Notes: generated by a model from the letters alone, not told the origin. A stretch of DNA of 19,232 nt from an uncultured Prevotellaceae bacterium (GCA_937891085.1 CALAEY010000035.1:1-19232), one strand, 5' to 3'; positions 1-7,920 are shown, counted from the first letter of the stretch. Made by a program: numbers and translations.

Positions 1-53
1 GCATCTGCCTTACAAGCAGAGGGTCGGCGGTTCGAATCCGTCAACGCCCACCA
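1..53 (+). tRNA. tRNA-Val (anticodon UAC), 3' part
   Basis: The 5' end lies outside the window. The anticodon stem is TCTGC (4-8) with GCAGA (16-20), and the 7-base loop CTTACAA (9-15) puts anticodon TAC at 11-13, which reads valine GUA codons. After a short variable loop comes a T arm of GGCGG (26-30), loop TTCGAAT (31-37) and CCGTC (38-42). The 3' acceptor strand AACGCCC is at 43-49, the discriminator base is A50, and an encoded CCA is at 51-53. The D arm and 5' acceptor strand are not visible, so acceptor pairing cannot be checked. Confidence 0.93.
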
Positions 54-54
54 G

Positions 55-88
55 AGTCCTCGCAGTGATGCGGGGACTTTTATTTTTT
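55..88 (+). terminator. Intrinsic terminator after tRNA-Val
   Basis: A 10-bp stem, AGTCCTCGCA (55-64) with TGCGGGGACT (69-78), contains one G-U pair and a GTGA loop. It is followed by a T-rich tract (78-88). It begins two bases after the CCA end, so it ends the tRNA transcript and separates it from purB. Confidence 0.85.
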
Positions 89-130
89 GAATAATTTCTA
101 TATATCGACGGATATTTCAAAAATAATGCT

Positions 131-138
131 TAACTTTG
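131..138 (+). promoter_or_regulatory. Bacteroidetes-type -7 element for purB
   Basis: TAACTTTG matches the TAnnTTTG -7 consensus of the Bacteroidetes primary sigma factor and lies 44 bases before the purB start. I see no clear TTTG at the expected -33 distance, so this is a half-supported promoter. Confidence 0.5.
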
Positions 139-181
139 CGCCTCTTAGCAGGTATTAGTAAAAAAGGAAGGATAAACGACT

Positions 182-1528
182 ATGAAACTTGATATGCTGA
201 CAGCTATTTCGCCGATTGATGGGCGCTATCGTGGAAAAACTGAACCTCTGGCAAACTATTTCTCAGAATTTGCACTGATAAAATACCGTGTACAGGTGGA
301 GGTGGAGTATTTCATCACCCTCTGTGAACTGCCTTTGCCACAACTGAAGGGAGTGAATCCTGCTTGTTTTGAAGCCCTGCGCGACATCTATCGCCATTTC
401 ACGGAGGCTGATGCTCAGCGCATCAAGGAGATAGAGAGCGTGACCAATCATGACGTGAAGGCTGTGGAGTATTTCCTGAAGGAACAGTTCGACAAGCTTG
501 GCGGACTGGATGACGTGAAGGAATTCATCCACTTCGGCCTGACTTCCCAAGATATCAACAATACCTCAGTACCTCTGTCTATCAAAGAGGCACTGGAGCA
601 AGTGTTCTATCCACAGACAGAAGAGTTGATTGCTCAGCTCGCTGCCTATGCTGAAGAGTGGAAGGACATTCCGATGCTGGCTAAGACACATGGGCAACCA
701 GCTTCACCTACCCGTCTGGGTAAGGAGGTGCAGGTGTACGTGTATCGTCTGCAATGCCAGTTGGAGCAGTTGAAGGTCTGCAAGCTGACTGCGAAGTTCG
801 GTGGTGCTACAGGTAATTTCAACGCTCATCATGTGGCCTATCCAGCCATAGATTGGAAGAGCTTCGGCAACAAGTTCGTGTGTGAGAAACTCGGCCTTGA
901 GCGTGAACAATTCACCACTCAGATTTCCAACTATGATAACTTAGCTGCTGTTTTCGATGCTTTGCGTCGCATCAACACAGTGGTGATAGATATGGATCGC
1001 GACTTCTGGATGTATATCTCTATGGGATACTTCCATCAGAAGATCAAGGCTGGAGAGGTTGGCTCAAGTGCCATGCCTCACAAGGTGAACCCCATAGACT
1101 TCGAGAACTCAGAAGGCAACATGGGTATTGCCAATGCTGTGTTGGGACACCTCTCTACAAAGTTGCCTGTGTCACGTCTGCAGCGAGACCTGACAGATAG
1201 CACCGTGCTGCGTAACGTAGGTGTGCCAATGGGGCATGCAGTGATTGCTATCCAAAGCACCTTGAAGGGACTGCGTAAGCTCTTGCTGAACGAGCAGGCC
1301 ATCAAGGCCGACCTTGACGGATGCTGGAGCGTAGTGGCTGAGGCTATTCAGACCATCCTGCGCAGGGAAGCCTATCCGCATCCTTACGAGGCTCTGAAAG
1401 CGCTGACCAGAACCAATGAAGCTATCACCGAGGAGTCTATCAGTAAGTTTATCGACTCTCTGGAGGTGAGCGAGGCAGTGAAGCAGGAATTGCATCAGAT
1501 AAGCCCAAGCAATTATACAGGAATTTAA
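182..1528 (+). CDS. purB: Adenylosuccinate lyase
   Basis: PurB acts twice in purine synthesis: it splits fumarate from SAICAR to give AICAR, and from adenylosuccinate to give AMP. It is a cytosolic homotetramer of the fumarase/aspartase superfamily. The 448-residue product is close to the usual length (E. coli about 456). The superfamily signature GSSAMPHKVNP lies at residues 294-304 and includes the mobile-loop serine (S295/S296) that acts as the catalytic base in this family. A second conserved block, THGQPASPT, starts at residue 169 and carries the active-site His170. The start has a good Shine-Dalgarno (AAGGAAGG, about 8 bases upstream), which is uncommon in this window. The next gene begins 66 bp downstream with no terminator between, so the two may be cotranscribed. 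Confidence 0.97.
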   Translation: MKLDMLTAISPIDGRYRGKTEPLANYFSEFALIKYRVQVEVEYFITLCELPLPQLKGVNPACFEALRDIYRHFTEADAQRIKEIESVTNHDVKAVEYFLKEQFDKLGGLDDVKEFIHFGLTSQDINNTSVPLSIKEALEQVFYPQTEELIAQLAAYAEEWKDIPMLAKTHGQPASPTRLGKEVQVYVYRLQCQLEQLKVCKLTAKFGGATGNFNAHHVAYPAIDWKSFGNKFVCEKLGLEREQFTTQISNYDNLAAVFDALRRINTVVIDMDRDFWMYISMGYFHQKIKAGEVGSSAMPHKVNPIDFENSEGNMGIANAVLGHLSTKLPVSRLQRDLTDSTVLRNVGVPMGHAVIAIQSTLKGLRKLLLNEQAIKADLDGCWSVVAEAIQTILRREAYPHPYEALKALTRTNEAITEESISKFIDSLEVSEAVKQELHQISPSNYTGI

Positions 1529-1594
1529 TTTTTTAATTATTTATAAATAACTGGCCGAGATGGCTAATGTCTAATTTTATACGTATAGAATATT

Positions 1595-2947
1595 ATGAGT
1601 ACAGAAGATGAAGTTTGGCGTGATGGTGACAAAACTGACGCCAGCCGTGATGGTAATCAATTCGACAGAGAAGGTTATGGAAACACTTCGGGTTATCGCC
1701 CTCAAAGAAGTTACAACAATGGTACGGGACGCACTCCTCGTCCACGTTTTAATCCTAATGCAGGAGAAGGAGGCAGACGCGTAAGCTATAACAGCAATCG
1801 CCCTTACCGTCCTCGTTTCGAGGGTGATGGCGAGAATCGTCCTCAGCGTTCTTACTCAAGCGATCGCCCTCAGCGCTCGTTCTACAGCAGTGACAACGCA
1901 GACAGACCAAGTCGTTCATACAACAACCGTCCGTATCGCTCTTACAACAGCGGTTCTGACGAGGAGCGCCCACAGCGTTCAGGTGGCGACCGCCCATTCC
2001 GCCCTCGTTTCAATGCCGAAGGTGGCCAGCGTTCCTATGGTGAGCGCTCACAGCGTAGCAATTATGGTGAGCGTCCATATCGTCCTCGTTTCCAGCAGGG
2101 AGAGGAGCGTCAGGGACGTCCAGGTGGAAACCGCAGATTCCAGCAGAACAATCGCCCAGGCTATAACCCTAATGCAAAATATAGCCGTAAGAAGCAAATA
2201 GAATATAAGGAGCAATTCGTTGATCCAGAAGAGCCAATACGTTTGAATAAGTATCTGGCCAATGCCGGCGTATGCTCACGTCGTGAGGCAGATGAGTTCA
2301 TTACTGCAGGTGTAGTGTCTGTGAATGGCGTAGTGGTATCTGAGCTCGGTACTAAGATCAAGCGTGGTGACAAGGTAATGTTCCACGATCAGCCTGTAAG
2401 CATAGAGCGTAAGATTTATATCTTGCTGAACAAGCCAAAGGATACCGTGACCACTTCTGACGATCCTCAGGCTCGCAAGACTGTGCTTGATCTCGTGAAG
2501 AATGCATGTCCAGAGCGCATCTATCCAGTAGGCCGCTTGGATCGCAATACCACAGGCGTGCTCCTGCTGACCAATGATGGTGACCTGGCTTCTAAGCTGA
2601 CACATCCTAAGTATCTGAAGAAGAAAATCTATCAGGTACACCTGGACAAGAAGCTGACACGTGCCGACATGGACCAGATCGCTTCTGGCATTCAGCTGGA
2701 AGATGGTGAGATCCATGCAGATGCCATCAGCTATGTAGATGAGAACAAGAAAGAAGATGTAGGTATCGAGATTCATTCTGGCCGCAACCGCATCGTGCGC
2801 CGCATTTTTGAGTCTTTAGGATATAAAGTATTGAAGCTGGACCGCGTGTATTTCGCAGGTCTGACGAAGAAAGGCTTGCGTAGAGGCGACTGGCGCTTCC
2901 TGACAGAGGCAGAAGTGAACTTCCTGCGCATGGGCTCTTTCGAATAA
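1595..2947 (+). CDS. RluB/RsuA-family 23S rRNA pseudouridine synthase with RG-rich N-terminal extension
   Basis: This enzyme isomerises a uridine in rRNA to pseudouridine. The C-terminal half (from about residue 215) is the family core. An S4 RNA-binding domain at about 215-262 begins IRLNKYLANAGVCSRREAD. The catalytic domain follows, with the motif GRLDRNTTGVLLLTNDGD at 313-330 in which Asp316 is the catalytic aspartate. The first 200 residues or so are low-complexity and rich in Arg, Tyr, Ser, Asn and Gly, with recurring RPQRSY and RPRF pieces. That makes the protein nearly twice as long as a minimal RluB or RsuA. The extension is probably disordered and RNA-binding (inference). The rRNA target (RluB-, RluE- or RluF-like) cannot be settled from sequence alone. 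asnS follows directly. Confidence 0.9.
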   Translation: MSTEDEVWRDGDKTDASRDGNQFDREGYGNTSGYRPQRSYNNGTGRTPRPRFNPNAGEGGRRVSYNSNRPYRPRFEGDGENRPQRSYSSDRPQRSFYSSDNADRPSRSYNNRPYRSYNSGSDEERPQRSGGDRPFRPRFNAEGGQRSYGERSQRSNYGERPYRPRFQQGEERQGRPGGNRRFQQNNRPGYNPNAKYSRKKQIEYKEQFVDPEEPIRLNKYLANAGVCSRREADEFITAGVVSVNGVVVSELGTKIKRGDKVMFHDQPVSIERKIYILLNKPKDTVTTSDDPQARKTVLDLVKNACPERIYPVGRLDRNTTGVLLLTNDGDLASKLTHPKYLKKKIYQVHLDKKLTRADMDQIASGIQLEDGEIHADAISYVDENKKEDVGIEIHSGRNRIVRRIFESLGYKVLKLDRVYFAGLTKKGLRRGDWRFLTEAEVNFLRMGSFE

Positions 2948-2962
2948 ATGAGGATATTTACT

Positions 2963-4366
2963 ATGGAAAGTATTCGTAGAACAAAGATTGTTGACTTGCT
3001 GAAGCGTGAGGACTTCGGTGCTATGGTCAATGTGAAGGGATGGGTGAGAACCCGCCGTGGTAGCAAACAGGTAGCTTTCATTGCATTGAACGATGGTTCT
3101 ATCATTCACAATGTTCAAGTGGTGGTGGATCTGGCCAATTTCGATGAGAATCTGTTGAAGGACATCACCACTGGTGCCTGCCTGAGTGTGAATGGCGAAC
3201 TGGTGCAGTCGGTAGGTTCTGGGCAGAAGGTTGAGATTCAGGCTCGTGAGATAGAGGTGCTGGGTAAGTGTGACAACACCTATCCGCTGCAGAAAAAAGG
3301 CCATTCTTTCGAGTTCCTGCGTGAGATAGCACACCTGCGCATGCGTACCAATACCTTCGGTGCAGTATTCCGCATCCGTCACAACATGGCCATTGCCATC
3401 CATAAGTATTTCCATGAGCATGGATTCTTCTATTTCAACTCACCTATCATCACTGCCAGCGACTGCGAAGGCGCAGGTGAGATGTTTCAGGTGACTACGA
3501 AGAACCTCTATGACCTGAAGAAAGACGAAAATGGCAAGATCATCTACGATGACGACTTTTTCGGAAAGATGACTTCACTGACGGTGAGTGGACAGTTGGA
3601 AGGTGAAACTGCGGCTACGGCTTTGGGCTCTATTTATACCTTCGGCCCTACGTTCCGTGCAGAGAACTCTAATACTCCACGCCACCTGGCAGAGTTCTGG
3701 ATGGTGGAGCCTGAAGTTGCTTTCTGCGACTTGCAAGACCTGATGGATCTGGAGGAAGACTTCATCAAGTATTGTGTGCAGTGGGCATTGGATAACTGTA
3801 TGGATGACCTGCAGTTCTTGAACAACATGATAGACAAGACGCTGATAGAGCGCCTGCAGGGTGTGGTGAAGGAGAACTTCGTGCGCCTTCCTTATACAGA
3901 GGGTATCAAGATACTGGAAGAAGCTGTGAAGAACGGGCACAAGTTTGAATTCCCTGTTTCTTGGGGTGTAGACTTGGCCAGCGAGCATGAGCGCTATCTG
4001 GTGGAGCACCACTTCAAGAAGCCTGTCATCATGATAGACTATCCAAAGGAGATCAAGGCATTCTACATGAAGCAGAATGCAGATGGCAAGACTGTTCAGG
4101 GTACTGATGTGCTGTTCCCTGCCATTGGCGAGATCATCGGCGGTAGTGTACGTGAAGAGAGTCTGGAAAAGCTGGAGGCAGAAGTGGCTCAGCGCAATAT
4201 CCCAATGAAGGATATGTGGTGGTATCTGGACACTCGTAAGTACGGCACTTGCCCACATGCAGGTTTCGGTCTGGGTTTCGAGCGCCTGTTGCTCTTCGTG
4301 ACAGGTATGTCGAACATCCGCGACGTGATCCCTTATCCTCGCACACCACGCAATGCAGAATTTTGA
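2963..4366 (+). CDS. asnS: Asparaginyl-tRNA synthetase
   Basis: AsnRS charges tRNA-Asn with asparagine and is a class IIb synthetase. An N-terminal OB-fold that binds the anticodon (WVRTRRGSKQVAFIALNDG) is followed by the class II catalytic core. Motif 2 (FRAENSNTPRHLAEFWMVEPE region) is at about residues 231-251, and motif 3 (GFGLGFERLL) at about 434-443. The reading frame is open from an ATG at 2948, immediately after the stop codon of the preceding gene. I chose the ATG at 2963 because TGAGGA sits 8 bases upstream of it and because 467 residues matches the family (E. coli 466); the upstream start would add MRIFT. The gene is tightly linked to the pseudouridine synthase and ends at a terminator. 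Confidence 0.95.
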   Translation: MESIRRTKIVDLLKREDFGAMVNVKGWVRTRRGSKQVAFIALNDGSIIHNVQVVVDLANFDENLLKDITTGACLSVNGELVQSVGSGQKVEIQAREIEVLGKCDNTYPLQKKGHSFEFLREIAHLRMRTNTFGAVFRIRHNMAIAIHKYFHEHGFFYFNSPIITASDCEGAGEMFQVTTKNLYDLKKDENGKIIYDDDFFGKMTSLTVSGQLEGETAATALGSIYTFGPTFRAENSNTPRHLAEFWMVEPEVAFCDLQDLMDLEEDFIKYCVQWALDNCMDDLQFLNNMIDKTLIERLQGVVKENFVRLPYTEGIKILEEAVKNGHKFEFPVSWGVDLASEHERYLVEHHFKKPVIMIDYPKEIKAFYMKQNADGKTVQGTDVLFPAIGEIIGGSVREESLEKLEAEVAQRNIPMKDMWWYLDTRKYGTCPHAGFGLGFERLLLFVTGMSNIRDVIPYPRTPRNAEF

Positions 4367-4387
4367 TGGATCAATTTCATTGCATAG

Positions 4388-4422
4388 AGGCTGCTTTCTT
4401 CGGAAGACAGCCTTTTGTTTTT
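4388..4422 (+). terminator. Intrinsic terminator after asnS
   Basis: AGGCTG (4388-4393) pairs with CAGCCT (4408-4413). An inner stem TTTC/GAAG closes on a TTCG tetraloop, with one C/A mismatch between the two stems. A T-rich tail, TTTTGTTTTT, follows. It closes the purB-asnS block 22 bp after asnS. Confidence 0.88.
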
Positions 4423-4443
4423 GAAGAAAAAAAGGCCGAAAAC

Positions 4444-4475
4444 TTTGGCGGATAAAGAGAAAATCCCTACCTTTG
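4444..4475 (+). promoter_or_regulatory. Promoter of the rplM-rpsI-rpsB-tsf operon
   Basis: TTTG (4444-4447) and TACCTTTG (4468-4475) are separated by 20 bases, which fits the Bacteroidetes consensus TTTG-N19/21-TAnnTTTG. It lies downstream of the asnS terminator and about 120 bp before rplM. Transcription should begin around 4480. Confidence 0.8.
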
Positions 4476-4479
4476 TAGG

Positions 4480-4596
4480 CCGATTATTATCCGTGATAGG
4501 ATAAATATTTAATTCATAGCGTTTTACGAAACTTTGTGTCGGGTGGAATAAGGCGTGGTGAAGTAGTAGTAACAATTTTATTAAATTATTTAAAGA
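4480..4596 (+). promoter_or_regulatory. Leader RNA of rplM, possible autoregulatory site
   Basis: About 115 nt lie between the predicted transcript start and the GTG start codon. A hairpin TTATCC (4487-4492)/GGATAA (4499-4504) is visible. The stretch from 4520 to 4570 is rich in G and T and may fold further. Long leaders before ribosomal protein genes often bind the encoded protein (L13 leaders are known in other phyla). That this one does so is inference. Confidence 0.4.
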
Positions 4597-5058
4597 GTGG
4601 ATACTTTAAGTTACAAAACCATTTCTGCAAACAAGGCTACAGTGAACAAAGAATGGGTCATTGTAGATGCTAAGGACCAGATTCTGGGTCGTCTTGGCTC
4701 TAAGGTTGCGAAACTGTTGAGAGGTAAGTACAAACCTAACTTTACCCCTCATGTAGATTGTGGCGATAACGTGATTGTTATCAATGCCGACAAAGTGAGA
4801 TTAACTGGTAAGAAGTGGACCGACAAGGTGTACGTACGCTACACAGGTTATCCTGGTGGACAGCGTTTTACATCTCCTGAGCAGATACTGGCAAAGCCAG
4901 ACGGTGCTGACCGCTTACTGAGAACTGTAGTAAAGGGTATGTTGCCTAAGACAAAGCTGGGTGCAAAAATCCTAAACAATCTGTATATCTATGCAGGTGA
5001 GGAGCACAAGCAGCAGGCACAGGAACCTAAAATGATTGATATTAACGCACTTAAATAA
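4597..5058 (+). CDS. rplM: 50S ribosomal protein L13
   Basis: L13 is an early-assembling protein of the large ribosomal subunit that binds 23S rRNA. The 153-residue product shows the family blocks LRGKYKPNFTPHVDCGDNV, VRLTGKKW, YTGYPGG and the conserved GMLPKTKLG near the C-terminus. Translation starts at GTG (read as MDTLSYKT). No in-frame ATG lies near the conserved N-terminus, so I take the GTG as real. No strong Shine-Dalgarno precedes it, as is common for Bacteroidetes ribosomal genes. It is the first gene of the operon with rpsI (5-bp gap), rpsB and tsf. Confidence 0.97.
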   Translation: MDTLSYKTISANKATVNKEWVIVDAKDQILGRLGSKVAKLLRGKYKPNFTPHVDCGDNVIVINADKVRLTGKKWTDKVYVRYTGYPGGQRFTSPEQILAKPDGADRLLRTVVKGMLPKTKLGAKILNNLYIYAGEEHKQQAQEPKMIDINALK

Positions 5059-5063
5059 TAGAT

Positions 5064-5450
5064 ATGGAAGTAGTAAATGCATTAGGCAGACGTAAAAGTT
5101 CTATCGCACGTGTTTTCGTAAGTGAGGGAACTGGCAAGATTACTATCAACAACCGCGACCTGAAAGAGTACTTCCCATCAAGCATTCTGCAGTATGTGGT
5201 AAAGCAGCCACTGGAGAAACTCGGTGCTTCTGAAAAGTATGATATTAAGGTGAATCTTTGCGGTGGTGGTTTCACTGGTCAGTCACAGGCCCTGCGCTTG
5301 GCTATCGCCCGCGCTCTGGTGAAAATCAATCCAGAAGACAAGTCAGCTCTGAGAGCAGAGGGATTCATGACACGTGATCCTCGTTCTGTAGAGCGTAAGA
5401 AGCCAGGACAGCCAAAGGCACGTCGCAGATTCCAGTTCAGTAAGCGTTAA
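5064..5450 (+). CDS. rpsI: 30S ribosomal protein S9
   Basis: S9 is a small-subunit protein whose C-terminal tail reaches the decoding centre and contacts P-site tRNA. The 128-residue product has the N-terminal block GRRKSSIARVFV, the central QALRLAIARAL and the typical basic ending ARRRFQFSKR, whose last residues are near invariant in S9. It follows rplM by 5 bp, the classic L13-S9 pair, and must be cotranscribed with it. It is followed by a structured gap of 119 bp before rpsB. Confidence 0.98.
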   Translation: MEVVNALGRRKSSIARVFVSEGTGKITINNRDLKEYFPSSILQYVVKQPLEKLGASEKYDIKVNLCGGGFTGQSQALRLAIARALVKINPEDKSALRAEGFMTRDPRSVERKKPGQPKARRRFQFSKR

Positions 5451-5464
5451 TGCTTCGGAACTGA

Positions 5465-5530
5465 AGATAGCGTTTAGTATCTAAACCACCGGGACTCGTA
5501 GGTTTAGGCTACCCGGCGGTTGGTTTAGGA
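5465..5530 (+). promoter_or_regulatory. Structured intergenic RNA before rpsB, possible S2 leader
   Basis: GTTTAG occurs three times (5472-5477, 5502-5507, 5523-5528) and its complement CTAAAC once (5481-5486). CTAAAC can pair with the first copy in a tight hairpin with a TAT loop. Alternatively CTAAACC (5481-5487) can pair with GGTTTAG (5522-5528). In that case CCGGG (5489-5493) also pairs with CCCGG (5512-5516), giving a 12-bp hairpin with an asymmetric inner loop. No T-run follows, so it is not a standard terminator. A regulatory leader for S2 or an RNA-processing site is plausible (inference). Confidence 0.45.
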
Positions 5531-5569
5531 AACAAAAAAGAATGTAAACGATTTTAAAGATAGAACAAT

Positions 5570-6412
5570 ATGTCTAGAACAAACTTTGATACATTATTGG
5601 AAGCAGGTTGCCATTTTGGCCACCTGAAGAGAAAATGGAATCCAGCTATGGCTCCTTACATCTTCATGGAGCGCAATGGTATTCACATCATCGACCTGAA
5701 TAAGACGGTCGTTAAGGTTGACGAAGCTGCTGAAGCTTTGAAACAAATCGCTAAATCAGGAAAAAGAGTCCTGTTTGTTGCTACTAAAAAACAAGCTAAG
5801 CAGGTGGTAGCTGATAAGGCTGCCTCTGTAAACATGCCTTTCGTAATCGAGCGTTGGCCGGGCGGTATGCTGACTAACTTCCCTACCATCCGTAAGGCTG
5901 TTAAGAAAATGAACAATATCGACAAGATGACTACCGATGGCACTTTCTCTAACCTCTCAAAGCGTGAGAAACTGCAGATTGAGCGTCAGCGTGCTAAGTT
6001 GGAGAAGAACCTTGGTTCTATACAGGATCTTACTCGCCTGCCTTCTGCTCTGTTCGTTGTTGACGTGCTGAAGGAGAACATCGCTGTTCGTGAGGCTAAT
6101 CGTCTGGGTATCCCAGTGTTCGGGATTGTTGATACCAATTCTGATCCTTCTAACATTGATTTCGTAATTCCTGCTAATGACGATGCTACCAAGTCTGTAG
6201 AGGTAATCCTCGATGCTTGCTGCGCCGCTATTCAGGAAGGTCTTGAGGAGCGTAAGGCTGAGAAGATCGACACAGAAGCTGCTGGTGAGGGCGCTGAAGC
6301 TCAGGCTAAACCTCGCAAGAGAAGTGGTAAGGCTCGTCTGGACAAGTCAGATGAGGATGCAATCAATGCTTCTAAGGCTGCTGCCTACATCAAGGAAGAC
6401 GAAGAGGCTTAA
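5570..6412 (+). CDS. rpsB: 30S ribosomal protein S2
   Basis: S2 is a late-assembling small-subunit protein near the mRNA exit side. The N-terminal part is typical: LLEAGCHFGHLKRKWNPAM, then FVATKKQAKQVV, and RWPGGMLTNFPTI. The 280-residue product is about 40 residues longer than E. coli S2. The extra length is a highly charged Ala/Lys/Glu/Arg tail from about residue 226 to the end, which is unlikely to fold on its own; long S2 tails are usual in Bacteroidetes. The gene sits 119 bp after rpsI and 31 bp before tsf. rpsB-tsf is a conserved bacterial pair. Confidence 0.97.
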   Translation: MSRTNFDTLLEAGCHFGHLKRKWNPAMAPYIFMERNGIHIIDLNKTVVKVDEAAEALKQIAKSGKRVLFVATKKQAKQVVADKAASVNMPFVIERWPGGMLTNFPTIRKAVKKMNNIDKMTTDGTFSNLSKREKLQIERQRAKLEKNLGSIQDLTRLPSALFVVDVLKENIAVREANRLGIPVFGIVDTNSDPSNIDFVIPANDDATKSVEVILDACCAAIQEGLEERKAEKIDTEAAGEGAEAQAKPRKRSGKARLDKSDEDAINASKAAAYIKEDEEA

Positions 6413-6443
6413 TATTAACATTTAAAGAAAGGAAACAAATACT

Positions 6444-7439
6444 ATGGCTGTAACAATGGCTGATATTGTCAAGCTCCGCAAACTGACCGGCGCTGGCATG
6501 ATGGACTGCAAGAATGCATTGAACGATGCTAACGGTGATTTCGATGAGGCTATGAAGATTATCCGTGAGAAGGGTAAGGCTGTGGCTGCTAAGCGTTCTG
6601 ACCGTGAGGCTTCTGAGGGTTGCGTTCTGGCAAAGGCTGAGAACGGCTACGGCGCAATGATTGCGCTGAAGTGCGAAACTGACTTTGTGGCTAACAATGC
6701 TGACTTCATCAAACTGACTAAGGATATCTTGGACGTAGCTTTTGCTAATAAGTGTAAGACTCTGGACGAGGTGAAGGAACTGGAACTGGTTCCTGGTACA
6801 ACTGTTCAGCAGGCTGTAACTGATCGCAGTGGTATCACTGGTGAGAAGATGGAGCTGGATGGCTATGCTACCGTAGAAGGTCCTACTATCGCTGTATATA
6901 ACCACATGAACCGAAACTTCCTCTGCACTATGGCTGTGCTCAACAAGCCTGGCTTTGATGAGGCTGGTCATGAAGTTGCTATGCAGATTGCCGCGATGTC
7001 TCCTATCGCTATCGATGAGGCCAGTGTTCCTCAGACCGTGAAGGACAACGAGTTGGCAGTAGCTATCCAGAAGACCAAGGAAGAGCAGGTTGAGAAGGCT
7101 GTGGTAGCAGCTATCAACAAAGCTGGCATCAATGCTAACTTGGTTGACAGTGAGGATCACATCGAGAGCAACATCGCTAAGGGTTGGCTGACTGAGGCTG
7201 AGGCTGAGAAGGCTCGCGAGATCCGCAAGACCGTTGGTGAGCAGAAGGCTGCTAACCTTCCTGAGGCTATGGTTCAGAACATTGCCAAGGGTCGTATGGC
7301 TAAGTTCTTCAAGGATGTTTGCCTCCTGCAGCAGGCTTACAACAAGGACGCTAAGATTACGGTGGCTGAGTATCTGAAGTCACAGGACAAGGAACTGACC
7401 GTTACCGATTTCAAGCGTTTCACTTTGCACGCTGAGTAA
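6444..7439 (+). CDS. tsf: Elongation factor Ts
   Basis: EF-Ts is the nucleotide-exchange factor that releases GDP from EF-Tu. The N-terminal UBA-like domain (ADIVKLRKLTGAGMMDCKNA) is followed by the core with the TDFV motif at residues 79-82, which inserts next to the EF-Tu nucleotide site. At 331 residues it is longer than E. coli EF-Ts (283), with the extra length in the C-terminal half. The start has an AAAGGA Shine-Dalgarno about 10 bases upstream. It is the last gene of the ribosomal operon and ends at a strong terminator. Confidence 0.97.
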   Translation: MAVTMADIVKLRKLTGAGMMDCKNALNDANGDFDEAMKIIREKGKAVAAKRSDREASEGCVLAKAENGYGAMIALKCETDFVANNADFIKLTKDILDVAFANKCKTLDEVKELELVPGTTVQQAVTDRSGITGEKMELDGYATVEGPTIAVYNHMNRNFLCTMAVLNKPGFDEAGHEVAMQIAAMSPIAIDEASVPQTVKDNELAVAIQKTKEEQVEKAVVAAINKAGINANLVDSEDHIESNIAKGWLTEAEAEKAREIRKTVGEQKAANLPEAMVQNIAKGRMAKFFKDVCLLQQAYNKDAKITVAEYLKSQDKELTVTDFKRFTLHAE

Positions 7440-7456
7440 TATTAGTTTTGCAATAT

Positions 7457-7501
7457 AAGAGCGGGGCTTGGTACCACATGGTCATCAAGCCCCGCTCTTT
7501 T
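7457..7501 (+). terminator. Intrinsic terminator of the ribosomal operon
   Basis: A perfect 14-bp GC-rich stem, AAGAGCGGGGCTTG (7457-7470) with CAAGCCCCGCTCTT (7486-7499), is followed by a short T tract. The 15-base loop can itself pair (ACCA/TGGT). It lies between convergent genes and may also slow transcripts arriving from the minus strand, though there is no good T-run on that side. Confidence 0.9.
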
Positions 7502-7514
7502 GTGTCGTTTAGGT

Positions 7515-7853
7515 TCACTTCGTCTGAGTGTAACCTTCTTTAAGCAATAATTCTGTTACTTTGGCTTTGAAGTCGCCCTGCACCAGTATTTCGCCATCTT
7601 TGGCACTTCCGCCTACACCGCATTTGCTTTTCAGCCATTTGGCTAAGGCTTTCAGGTCTTCCTCGGTTCCGACGAATCCAGTGATCAGCGTTACCGTTTT
7701 CCCGCCTCGATGGCTGCGATCAATCTTTACTCTCAGTTTCTGTTGGTTGGGTGGTAGCGTTTCGGCTTCTTCCTCTGCCGAAGTCTCAAAATGGAAGTCT
7801 GGGTTGGTTGAGTAAACCATGCCCAGTCGGTCTTTCCAGTCATTGCTTTTCAT
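7515..7853 (-). CDS. YciH/SUI1-family translation initiation factor homologue
   Basis: The product is a small homologue of eukaryotic eIF1 (SUI1 fold). Bacterial YciH-type proteins are linked to start-site fidelity in translation, but their exact role is not settled. The 112-residue protein has RGGKTVTLITGF at residues 49-60 and the strongly conserved GVGGSAKDGEILVQGD at 79-94. The preceding N-terminal piece is acidic and probably flexible. The frame is open three codons further upstream to a TTG at 7862. I prefer the ATG at 7853, which gives the N-terminus MKSNDWKDRL. It is a single-gene unit, convergent with tsf and divergent from the FAH-family gene. Confidence 0.9.
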   Translation of the reverse strand: MKSNDWKDRLGMVYSTNPDFHFETSAEEEAETLPPNQQKLRVKIDRSHRGGKTVTLITGFVGTEEDLKALAKWLKSKCGVGGSAKDGEILVQGDFKAKVTELLLKEGYTQTK

Positions 7854-7875
7854 ATCTTTCAATTTTTAGTCGGTT

Positions 7876-7883
7876 CAAATATA
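7876..7883 (-). promoter_or_regulatory. -7 element for the SUI1-family gene
   Basis: On the minus strand this reads TATATTTG, a match to TAnnTTTG, about 23 bases before the ATG. No TTTG is found at the expected -33 distance. Confidence 0.4.
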
Positions 7884-7891
7884 CACATTTG

Positions 7892-7920
7892 TCAGATAAA
7901 TACCTTATCTTTGTATCTGA
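7892..7920 (+). promoter_or_regulatory. -7 element and overlapping inverted repeats before the FAH-family gene
   Basis: TATCTTTG (7906-7913) matches the TAnnTTTG consensus. It is centred in an inverted repeat, TCAGATA (7892-7898)/TATCTGA (7914-7920), with a second, inner repeat GATAA (7895-7899)/TTATC (7905-7909). A TTTG at 7888-7891 is only 14 bases away, too close for a good -33 box. The inverted repeats over the promoter could be an operator (inference). Confidence 0.45.

Noticed and set aside
2948..2962. Upstream ATG as asnS start
   Set aside because: It abuts the previous stop codon; the ATG at 2963 has a better-placed TGAGGA and gives the usual protein length.
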